Part shown: one piece after another, positions 41,942 through 48,916 of the stretch
Layout: the number at the start of each line of letters is the position of its first letter
Numbering within the stretch: position 1 is the first letter of the stretch
NCBI GenBank assembly: GCA_947497245.1
Contig: CANMFO010000002.1
Location: 1,054,001-1,118,000, forward strand
Source: an uncultured Flavobacteriaceae bacterium
GTDB lineage: Bacteria; Bacteroidota; Bacteroidia; Flavobacteriales; Flavobacteriaceae
Direction of reading: 5' to 3'
Length of the DNA stretch: 64,000 bases
The notes under the pieces: generated by a model
Told to the model about the DNA's origin: nothing
What the model saw: only the letters and a program-made list of their open reading frames with translations
The model's database searches: none
Program-made: the position numbers and the translations under genes

Positions 41942-42484
41942 ATGTTTCAGATCGATTTGGTAACGCGATGCAAGCACAACGACCGCAGGGCCCAGTTAAA
42001 GCTCTACCGGCAGTACTGTGACGGTATGTTCTGCGTGGCCATGCGCTTTCTGGGGAACGAGGACGATGCGGAAGACGTTCTGCAAGAATCCTTTATCAAA
42101 GCCTTTGAAAAGATACATCAGTTCAAGGGCGAGGTCACTTTTGGTGCATGGTTGAAGAAAATTGTGGTCAACCGTAGCCTTGATTTCTTAAAGGCAAAAA
42201 AAGAAAAAATGGTGGCTTTGGACGAAACCTATATGCAGATAGCGGAAGACAGTGACTGGAACGTGGACGACGGTGTCACATCAGATCAGGTAAGGAAGGC
42301 CATGGCACGGTTACCCGATAAATACGGCCTGGTACTGCAACTTTATCTGGTGGAGGGATATGACCACGATGAGATCTCCGAAATTCTCGGAATTACCGGG
42401 AACAATTGTAGAACAAGATTGTTGCGGGGAAAAGGATATTTAAAGGAACTTTTAAAGGAAAAAAGATATGGCACGGGATCTTAG
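41942..42484 (+). CDS. ECF RNA polymerase sigma factor
   Basis: A 180-residue ECF sigma factor. Region 2 spans about residues 10-75 (LYRQYCDGMFCVAMRFLGNEDDAEDVLQESFIKAFEKI) and region 4 the last 60 (LPDKYGLVLQLYLVEGYDHDEISEILGITGNNCRTRLLRGKGYLK). I choose the ATG at 41942 (MFQIDL) because homologous flavobacterial sigmas begin there and it leaves room for a leader after the ECF-type promoter; an ATG at 41906 adds a Thr-rich stretch. The next gene, a membrane protein probably acting as its anti-sigma factor, overlaps by 17 nt. Confidence 0.9.
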   Translation: MFQIDLVTRCKHNDRRAQLKLYRQYCDGMFCVAMRFLGNEDDAEDVLQESFIKAFEKIHQFKGEVTFGAWLKKIVVNRSLDFLKAKKEKMVALDETYMQIAEDSDWNVDDGVTSDQVRKAMARLPDKYGLVLQLYLVEGYDHDEISEILGITGNNCRTRLLRGKGYLKELLKEKRYGTGS

Positions 42485-43064
42485 GAAAATGTTCGAGGAA
42501 AGTAGGGCAGGGGATGCAAAAAGATATGCCCTGAAGAAAGGTCATGAAGCACGGTTTTTGGAACGACTGAATAAAGAATCCCCGGTTCGGAAAAAGGGCC
42601 GGTTCCCCTGGATCAAGATCGCGGCCTCTGTGGCGATAGTATTAACGGTCGGGCTCTATTTTTTCACTGGAAAGTGGGATGCCGTTGGGGAAACCGGACC
42701 TACTGTGGTCGATAAGGACCGTGGGCCCGATAGGGCAAACACCCTCTCCCTCGGAGATCTTTCCCCAGATTTAAGAAAGGTCGAGCAGTATTATGTGGCC
42801 AATATCAACCTCACCCTGTCCCAATTGGAAGTGTCCGAGGAAAACAAGGCCATGGTCGACGGTTTTATGGAGCAGCTGTCGGGGCTCGACTCGGAATACC
42901 AAGAACTGAATACCGAGCTCAATACCATCGGCCCCAATGACCAGACGATCACCGCCCTGATCAAGAACCTACGGTTACGGTTACAGTTGTTGCAGAAATT
43001 AAAAACGAAGTTGAACGAACTAAAATCATCAGAAAATGAGCAAGTTGAGACAAATACCATTTAG
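42468..43064 (+). CDS. probable membrane anti-sigma factor
   Basis: A 198-residue single-pass inner-membrane protein: a cytosolic N-terminal part of about 47 residues (LRKMFEESRAGDAKRYALKKGHEARFLERLN), one helix (about 48-66), and a periplasmic coiled-coil-like domain rich in Leu, Gln and Asn. The gene overlaps the ECF sigma gene by 17 nt and the DUF4097 gene by 29 nt. This position and topology are those of an anti-sigma factor, though it lacks a zinc-finger (ZAS) motif HxxxCxxC. Role inferred from context. Confidence 0.7.
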   Translation: MARDLRKMFEESRAGDAKRYALKKGHEARFLERLNKESPVRKKGRFPWIKIAASVAIVLTVGLYFFTGKWDAVGETGPTVVDKDRGPDRANTLSLGDLSPDLRKVEQYYVANINLTLSQLEVSEENKAMVDGFMEQLSGLDSEYQELNTELNTIGPNDQTITALIKNLRLRLQLLQKLKTKLNELKSSENEQVETNTI

Positions 43065-44505
43065 GACCCTTGTTTTACTGCTGTGCCTCATCGGCACGGC
43101 GGTTTATGGGCAAAAACGGTCCAAGACCTTCAAGGAAACCTTCCATGTGACCCCGGAAACGATACTGGACATCAATACGAACAATGTCGATATCGAGTTC
43201 GAGACTTGGGACAAGGACCAGATACATATCGAGGCGGTTATCGAATTGGAAGGCGCGACCGAAGAAGAGGCCGAGCGCTATTTTGAAACCGGGGGTGTCG
43301 AAATAGTTGGAAACAGCAAAAAGGTAACGGTCTCCACAAGGACCGAAAATTCTTGGGTTTTTGATTATCCCGCTGATGGCCAGCACTTTTTCGGTTCGCA
43401 CGATTTCACTTTTGATATGCCCCCGGTCTTTTTGGACCCTTCCCTATTTGAGCTCGATTCCCTGTCCGATGCCCTGGTGTTCATGGAAGAGATGCCACCG
43501 ATGCCCCCAATGCCCATGAAAAACTTTGATTATGATGCCTTTAGAAAGGATGGACAAAAATATTTGAAGAAATGGCAAAAGGAATTTTCCAAAGGCTTTG
43601 ATGAGGAATATGAAAAGAAAATAGAGGAATGGGGCAAACGCGCCGAAGAACGGTCCAAAGCTATGGAAGAGCGGCGAAAAGAAAGGGAAAAGGCACGGAC
43701 GGAACTCCTGGAAAAACAAACGATGCTACAGAAAGAAAGGGCCATGAAACTGGCGGAAGCCCAGGAAAAAAGGCTGGAGAAACGTACGGAGGCCCTGGCC
43801 AAACGTATTGAAAAAAGGAGCATTATCATCTCCAAAGACGGGGATGGGGCCGACGATTCAAACATCTTCTATTTTTCCAGCGATGGTGAACACAGAAATT
43901 ACAAGGTCAAAAAGACCATTAAGATCAAAATGCCCAAGGCCAACAAAATTCAGATGAATGTGCGCCATGGCGAGGTGAAATTGGCGGAAAACACCAAAAA
44001 TCTGGATGCGACCTTGTCCTATTCAAGGTTGCGGGCCTCCACCATTGAGGGGAGGGAAACGACCATTGTGGCCTCCTATTCCCCAGTGAGCGTACAGAAA
44101 TGGAACTATGGACAGTTACAGGCCGATTATTCCGACCAAGTGAATTTACAGGAAGTGGTGAACTTAAGGTTGAGTGCCACTTCCTCCGATGTTACCATAG
44201 AACGCCTGTTGGACAAGGCCTATATCAACAATAGGTTTGGTCCTTTGAAAATAAACCATGTTTCCAAAAATTTTACCGATTTGGATATTTCCCTCCAAAA
44301 TGCCGAATTGTTGTGCAAGACCCCCGTATCCGCTTTTACCATATATGTGAATGGGACATCGTCCAAGTTTTTGTGCCCTCGGGAATTGCAATTGGATCGG
44401 ACGGAAAACCAGAATACCATTGTGCACAAGGGGTACCATGTGAACAAAAACAGCGACAAGAGCATTGTGATCAATTCAAAATACAGCGATGTGGTCTTTG
44501 ATTGA
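43036..44505 (+). CDS. exported DUF4097-like protein with long charged helix
   Basis: A 489-residue exported protein: signal peptide (to about residue 25, ending VYGQ), a DUF4097-like beta-helix start (ILDINTNNVDIEFETWDKDQIHIEAVIELEG), a Pro/Met segment MPPMPPMPMKNFD, then about 90 highly charged residues (roughly 175-265, rich in E, K and R with EKKIEEWGKRAEERSKAMEE) that should form a long helix or coiled coil, and a second beta-rich half (KIKMPKANKIQMNVRHGEVKLAENTKNLD). Similar proteins often sit in ECF sigma/anti-sigma operons and may be sensors or targets of the system. Function unknown. Confidence 0.75.
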   Translation: MSKLRQIPFRTLVLLLCLIGTAVYGQKRSKTFKETFHVTPETILDINTNNVDIEFETWDKDQIHIEAVIELEGATEEEAERYFETGGVEIVGNSKKVTVSTRTENSWVFDYPADGQHFFGSHDFTFDMPPVFLDPSLFELDSLSDALVFMEEMPPMPPMPMKNFDYDAFRKDGQKYLKKWQKEFSKGFDEEYEKKIEEWGKRAEERSKAMEERRKEREKARTELLEKQTMLQKERAMKLAEAQEKRLEKRTEALAKRIEKRSIIISKDGDGADDSNIFYFSSDGEHRNYKVKKTIKIKMPKANKIQMNVRHGEVKLAENTKNLDATLSYSRLRASTIEGRETTIVASYSPVSVQKWNYGQLQADYSDQVNLQEVVNLRLSATSSDVTIERLLDKAYINNRFGPLKINHVSKNFTDLDISLQNAELLCKTPVSAFTIYVNGTSSKFLCPRELQLDRTENQNTIVHKGYHVNKNSDKSIVINSKYSDVVFD

Positions 44506-45240
44506 TTATTCCTTGAGTATCAAGGTCCCGAACAGGTCGGCATCGATCCACGCTCGATTCTTGTCCTCTCCCGGTATGAACACCGAACCAATAAAATTTT
44601 CCCGCTCCATACTTCCATCATTATCGCAATAGGCCAGGGCAAAGCCCATTTTTTTGTTCTTTGCAAGTTGTTTTGGCTTGTTCGCCGTTCCATCCACATA
44701 ACCGTCACCGTATATGCTAATGGCCATTTCCCAGGTGGTGAGTTGCTCTTCGGTAGTCGACACTGAAATTACATGTCCATTGTACAAGCGGGGCTGTTTA
44801 TCCGTGGCGATGTCCACGATGTTCCCATCCAGGGCGATATGGTAGGCAAAGGCATTGTGATTGAACTGGTGCAATCCACCGGAGTTGTCCTCGTCCAGAA
44901 ATACCTCCAGGCAGTCATCGTCCCAATACAGCTTCAAAGGGTCTTTGTTCTTATCGAAGAGCATATCGTCATTGATCTCGACCAATACGTAGAGGGCATT
45001 GGCGTCCCAGGTAAGTTTATAGCGTCCGCTGAAGTCTTCGTGGGTATAGGAACCTCCCAACCAGTTCTGGTCGAGGGCGTACCATTCGACATGATTCCAG
45101 ATGCCTTCATTGGCCTTTCCGTCCAAGGTCGGGGCTTGATCCGTTTTCTGGACTTCAATAATGTGGTGGTCGTCTTTTTTGATGGCCTCGTTGCACGAAA
45201 ACAACAAGACACAGCAATACAGCATCGCGGTCTTTTTCAT
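44506..45240 (-). CDS. CBM9-like domain lipoprotein
   Basis: A 244-residue lipoprotein (lipobox LLFSC near residue 16) consisting of one CBM9-like (family 9 carbohydrate-binding-like) domain: APTLDGKANEGIWNHVEW, YKLTWDANALYVLVEINDD, WDDDCLEVFLDEDN, LTTWEMAISIYGD. The family binds sugars on secreted enzymes, but stand-alone forms such as this have unproven ligands. It is convergent with the DUF4097 gene (adjacent stops) and lies downstream of a Gfo/Idh/MocA gene on the same strand, 85 nt away. Confidence 0.8.
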   Translation of the reverse strand: MKKTAMLYCCVLLFSCNEAIKKDDHHIIEVQKTDQAPTLDGKANEGIWNHVEWYALDQNWLGGSYTHEDFSGRYKLTWDANALYVLVEINDDMLFDKNKDPLKLYWDDDCLEVFLDEDNSGGLHQFNHNAFAYHIALDGNIVDIATDKQPRLYNGHVISVSTTEEQLTTWEMAISIYGDGYVDGTANKPKQLAKNKKMGFALAYCDNDGSMERENFIGSVFIPGEDKNRAWIDADLFGTLILKE

Positions 45241-45325
45241 GGGTGATAAGTCTTGGGGTCGACATTTATTCCAATAAAGATAGTAATTTCTTACATCAAC
45301 CGGGGTACCGCCTGAAAGAGCGGAG

Positions 45326-46513
45326 TTACAGCAGCATGTTCTTGTCCCACATCACAATTTGGTCCTGGTACATGGCATCGAGGCCCATTTGAACACAAAT
45401 GGCCGCTTTGGCCCCGGAAAGAACATCTGAGATCGGGCGTGTACCGTTCCCAACGCTTTCCTTGAAATCCATCAGGGCTTGCTTGCTGGGGTCCGCGTGG
45501 TCCACTTCTATCGGTATTCCTTTTCCCTGCTCCCATTTCACGGTGGCACCGGCAACGCCATCAACCGTCCCGATTTCCTTTTTATCCCTGCCTTCCGGAT
45601 AGAACCATGCCTTTAGGTAGTCCAATATAATGGTGCCCTTGTCGCCCATTATCTTGATCTTGTAATCGTCCATGGCATTGCTGGTCAAGCAAGTGAATTT
45701 GGCCTTTACCCCATTGGGATAACTATAGATCAAGTGGATGTTGTCGTAGGTTTCCCTTCCGTCCTTCCAATAATCGATTCCGCCCATGCCCATTACCTTT
45801 TCGGGGACCGCCCCTGTTACCCAGTTCACAAAATCGATTTGGTGCGAACAAAGTTCGGCGAGAAGGCCCCCGGAAAATTCACGGTACATCCGCCAATTTA
45901 TAAGACGTTCCAATTCAGGTCGGGGCACGGGCCGGCGCCAATCACCATTCCGGTTCCACTGGCATTCAAAAGCCGCGATCTTGCCCACTTTTCCGCTCTT
46001 GATCAAATCGACCACGTGGGTATACAGGCGGGAACTATGGTACTGGTGGCCGGTCTGAAAAGTCCTGTCCGACTTCTTGGCCCGATCCAGCAACTGCCGG
46101 ATTCCATCGAAGCCTTTGGCCATGGTCTTCTCGCAGTACACGTGTTTCCCGGCATCCAGGGCGTCCATGGCGATCTTGGAATGGGTATTCAAAGGGGTGG
46201 ACACCAAAACGGCGTCCAATTCCGGATTTTCCAATAATTTCCTGTAATCTTTATATCCGTGCGCCTTTCCATCCACCTTTCCAAGCGCCTTTTCCAATCG
46301 GAATGGAAGAACATCGCAGCAGGCCGCTACCTCGAAATTCCCTATCTGGTTGATGGACGGAATCAGCCCGCTCCCGCGGTCACCCGTCCCGATTATCCCT
46401 ATTCGCAGGGTATCGTTGGGGCTTTGACGAAAAACCTTGCCGATCGCAGTTGTGGAAGTACCCATGGCGGCGGTGGCCATACTACTCTTTATTACAAATT
46501 CCCTTCGTTTCAT
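45326..46513 (-). CDS. Tat-exported Gfo/Idh/MocA oxidoreductase (copy 2)
   Basis: A 395-residue NAD(P)-dependent oxidoreductase of the Gfo/Idh/MocA family with a twin-arginine signal (MKRREFVIKSS). The dinucleotide-binding motif is IGIIGTGDRGSGL and the catalytic-type Lys lies in GKHVYCEKTMAKG. The family oxidises or epimerises sugars, often via 3-keto intermediates. It lies 53 nt downstream of a second Gfo/Idh/MocA gene on the same strand. Substrate unknown. Confidence 0.88.
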   Translation of the reverse strand: MKRREFVIKSSMATAAMGTSTTAIGKVFRQSPNDTLRIGIIGTGDRGSGLIPSINQIGNFEVAACCDVLPFRLEKALGKVDGKAHGYKDYRKLLENPELDAVLVSTPLNTHSKIAMDALDAGKHVYCEKTMAKGFDGIRQLLDRAKKSDRTFQTGHQYHSSRLYTHVVDLIKSGKVGKIAAFECQWNRNGDWRRPVPRPELERLINWRMYREFSGGLLAELCSHQIDFVNWVTGAVPEKVMGMGGIDYWKDGRETYDNIHLIYSYPNGVKAKFTCLTSNAMDDYKIKIMGDKGTIILDYLKAWFYPEGRDKKEIGTVDGVAGATVKWEQGKGIPIEVDHADPSKQALMDFKESVGNGTRPISDVLSGAKAAICVQMGLDAMYQDQIVMWDKNMLL

Positions 46514-46566
46514 GCATCCGTTTTTTCAACCTGGCCCGTTGCGATTCAAATAGTGCCACGATCTTC

Positions 46567-47895
46567 CTATAGTTTGGGTTCCCATCCCTTTGCATACTCC
46601 CTTTTCCAGCTTTTCATTGCATTTTCATTGTTCAAAACCTTTCCGGTCGCTGGATCCACTTTTAACATCGTTCCCGCATCCTGTGCCATATTGCCCAAGT
46701 GACAGAGCATGGTGGAGATACTGGCATCGTTGATATCGGCATGGAGGCTGTTGTCTTTACGGATGGCATTGAAGAAATTGCCCACATGGTTTACGTCCAG
46801 CCCACCTTCACCCCGGGTGTTGGTGGTGGCACTGGCCGATTTTTCAAACTGGAATTTTACCGGATTCCCCTGTAGGTCGTATAACTTGTAGAAGTTCCGG
46901 TCCAATTGGATGGACCCCTTACTTCCGTAAATGGTTATTCCCCTTCCCGGTCTTTCGGGTTTCATGATTCCCCTGCTGTGCCCCGTCCAGGTGATAAATT
47001 TATCATTGGCAAATTGATAGGTGACCTGTTGGTTGTCGACAAATTCCCAATCATCGTCATAGGTGTATTTGCCTCCGAACGAAGTGACGCTTTCGGGAAG
47101 GTCGACCCCAAGTGCCCATCGGCAAATATCAATTTCGTGGGTACCGTTGTTGTGGATCTCGCCCGTTCCCCAATTCCGGAACCAGTGCCAATTGTACGGA
47201 TGCACATTATCTTTGTAGTCTTTTCTGATTGCCGGGCCCTGCCACATCTCCCAATCCAGGGTCTTGGGCACATCGATGGTTTTTCCAATACCTATGGAAC
47301 CCCGGTTGTTCGAGTAATAGGCCTCTCCTTTGTACACTTCCCCAATAACACCGTTGCGGATGTCGTTGATCGCCATAATGGACGTTTCCGCGGAACGCTG
47401 CTGGTTGCCCATCTGTACCTTTTTTCCATATTTCTTCTGCGCCGCGACCAAAAGCTCATTTTCATGCGCATTATGGCTGCAGGGCTTCTCCACATATACA
47501 TGCTTTCCGGCCTGGAGGGCCATTATGGCCATGGGTGCGTGCCAGTGCTCCGGGGTGGCGATAAAAACGGCATCGACGGCCTTATCCTCCAATATCTTAC
47601 GGAAATCCTTTTCCACCTTGGGCACATAGCCTATATTTTTTTCGCACCAGACATTGTGCGCTTCGATAATGGTATCGTCCACATCGCAATTGTACAGTAC
47701 TTGGGCATTGGGGTCGGCGTGGATGGCCTTAACATGGGCCTTCGCCCGACTGCGCACACCGATAACAGCGCAGTTGATACGATCGTTCGCACCCAGAACG
47801 GCGGCATAGCCCATTTGGGGAAGAACCAATCCGCCAAAGCCAATGGCAGCAGTTCCGGCAGTGGTTTTTTTGATAAAATTTCGTCTTGTGGTCAT
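46567..47895 (-). CDS. Tat-exported Gfo/Idh/MocA oxidoreductase (copy 1)
   Basis: A 442-residue paralogue of the downstream oxidoreductase, with a Tat signal (TRRNFIKKTTAG) and the folded-domain motifs CAVIGVRSRAKAH and GKHVYVEKPCSHN (Lys of the EKP motif). The C-terminal domain includes DWEMWQGPA and GTHEIDICRWAL, typical of the periplasmic, Tat-exported subgroup. I chose the ATG at 47895 because TTG at 47919 adds residues before the Tat motif. Together with copy 2, and with the DUF1080 protein 5 kb away, this suggests breakdown of oxidised or 3-keto sugars. Confidence 0.88.
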   Translation of the reverse strand: MTTRRNFIKKTTAGTAAIGFGGLVLPQMGYAAVLGANDRINCAVIGVRSRAKAHVKAIHADPNAQVLYNCDVDDTIIEAHNVWCEKNIGYVPKVEKDFRKILEDKAVDAVFIATPEHWHAPMAIMALQAGKHVYVEKPCSHNAHENELLVAAQKKYGKKVQMGNQQRSAETSIMAINDIRNGVIGEVYKGEAYYSNNRGSIGIGKTIDVPKTLDWEMWQGPAIRKDYKDNVHPYNWHWFRNWGTGEIHNNGTHEIDICRWALGVDLPESVTSFGGKYTYDDDWEFVDNQQVTYQFANDKFITWTGHSRGIMKPERPGRGITIYGSKGSIQLDRNFYKLYDLQGNPVKFQFEKSASATTNTRGEGGLDVNHVGNFFNAIRKDNSLHADINDASISTMLCHLGNMAQDAGTMLKVDPATGKVLNNENAMKSWKREYAKGWEPKL

Positions 47896-47986
47896 GGATG
47901 TTTTTTTAGTAAGGTCCAAGTTTTGATTCGAATTGAAAAACCCTTCCTATTTGTGGAAAGGGAATCAATCTATAGCCATTAAAATT

Positions 47987-48022
47987 ACAAATAAAAAAGC
48001 GACCTTTTTAGGGCCGCTTTGT
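47987..48022 (-). terminator. intrinsic terminator of msrA
   Basis: Read on the minus strand, AAAGCGGCC and GGTCGCTTT pair around CTAAAAA, followed by TTTATTTG. It is just downstream of the leftward msrA stop. Confidence 0.8.
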
Positions 48023-48049
48023 TATAATTGGTCGAAATGCTCGGAACCG

Positions 48050-48748
48050 CTAGTGCGCTTCTTCCTTTAAATATTCCTGAAAGTTCTTTTTGAAACGGTT
48101 CAGGCGCGGAATCGAAACGTTGGTAATGTATGAATTATTGGGATGTTTTTTTTCATAATCCTGATGATAGTCCTCGGCATCATAAAACTTGGTAAAAGCA
48201 GTGACCTCCGTAGTTATCGGGGCCCCATTGTAAACATTTTGATCTTTGAGCGCACTGATGTAGGCTTCGATAATCTTCTTTTCCCCTGCATTCTTATAAA
48301 AAGCCACCGACCGGTACTGCGGGCCCCGATCAGGGCCCTGCCGGTTCAGGGTAGTGGGGTCGTGCGAACCAAAAAACACCTGTACCAAAGCAGTGAACGA
48401 AATTACCTTTGGATCATAGTATACTTCAACCGCTTCAGCATGACTGGTAAGGCCGCGGCCCACTTGTTCATAGGTTGGGTTTTTCTCCGTTCCGCCCGCA
48501 TAGCCCGAAATGACCTCCTTTACACCTTTAACACTCTCAAAAATGGCCTCAACACACCAAAAACAACCGCTGGCGAAATAGGCCGTTTCGTATTTACCCA
48601 GGTCTTGATCCGTCAATTGGGGGACCTCCGAAGGGGTCGGGACCTCCATTTCAGCTGTGGTGGCCTTCCTGTTTTCCTTGGCATGGGATTGGCAACCGCC
48701 CATTATCAAAAGAATAGTGGCCCATATTGAAAATCTGATACGCTTCAT
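48050..48748 (-). CDS. msrA: peptide-methionine (S)-S-oxide reductase, lipoprotein form
   Basis: MsrA, which reduces the S-epimer of methionine sulphoxide in proteins. The catalytic motif GCFWCVEAIFE is intact, as are GYAGGTEKNPTYEQVG, HAEAVEVYYDP and FFGSHDPTTLNRQGPDRGPQYRS. The ATG at 48748 begins a lipoprotein signal (lipobox IMGGC), so the enzyme acts in the periplasm or on the outer-membrane inner face. An upstream extension to 48904 is unlikely. 232 residues. Confidence 0.93.
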   Translation of the reverse strand: MKRIRFSIWATILLIMGGCQSHAKENRKATTAEMEVPTPSEVPQLTDQDLGKYETAYFASGCFWCVEAIFESVKGVKEVISGYAGGTEKNPTYEQVGRGLTSHAEAVEVYYDPKVISFTALVQVFFGSHDPTTLNRQGPDRGPQYRSVAFYKNAGEKKIIEAYISALKDQNVYNGAPITTEVTAFTKFYDAEDYHQDYEKKHPNNSYITNVSIPRLNRFKKNFQEYLKEEAH

Positions 48749-48916
48749 GTTCTTTCTTTTTCTCATTGGTAGTCTAAGATACGAACAACTTACAGGAAGG
48801 GGGTTAAAAAGTGTTAAGAAGGGCATCAACGAAAGGTTTCCGGGTATAAAGCAAACCCAATCGATGTGCGCCAACTTTATCGCAATTTCGGTTCGATGGA
48901 ACAATGTCTGAAGTAT

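Noticed and set aside
43629-43811. small ORF in the charged repeat region of the DUF4097 gene
   Set aside because: An out-of-frame reading of the repetitive charged-helix codons.
46906-47982. 358-codon open frame on the plus strand opposite the Gfo/Idh/MocA gene
   Set aside because: It is an antisense shadow of a clearly recognised oxidoreductase and has no family features.
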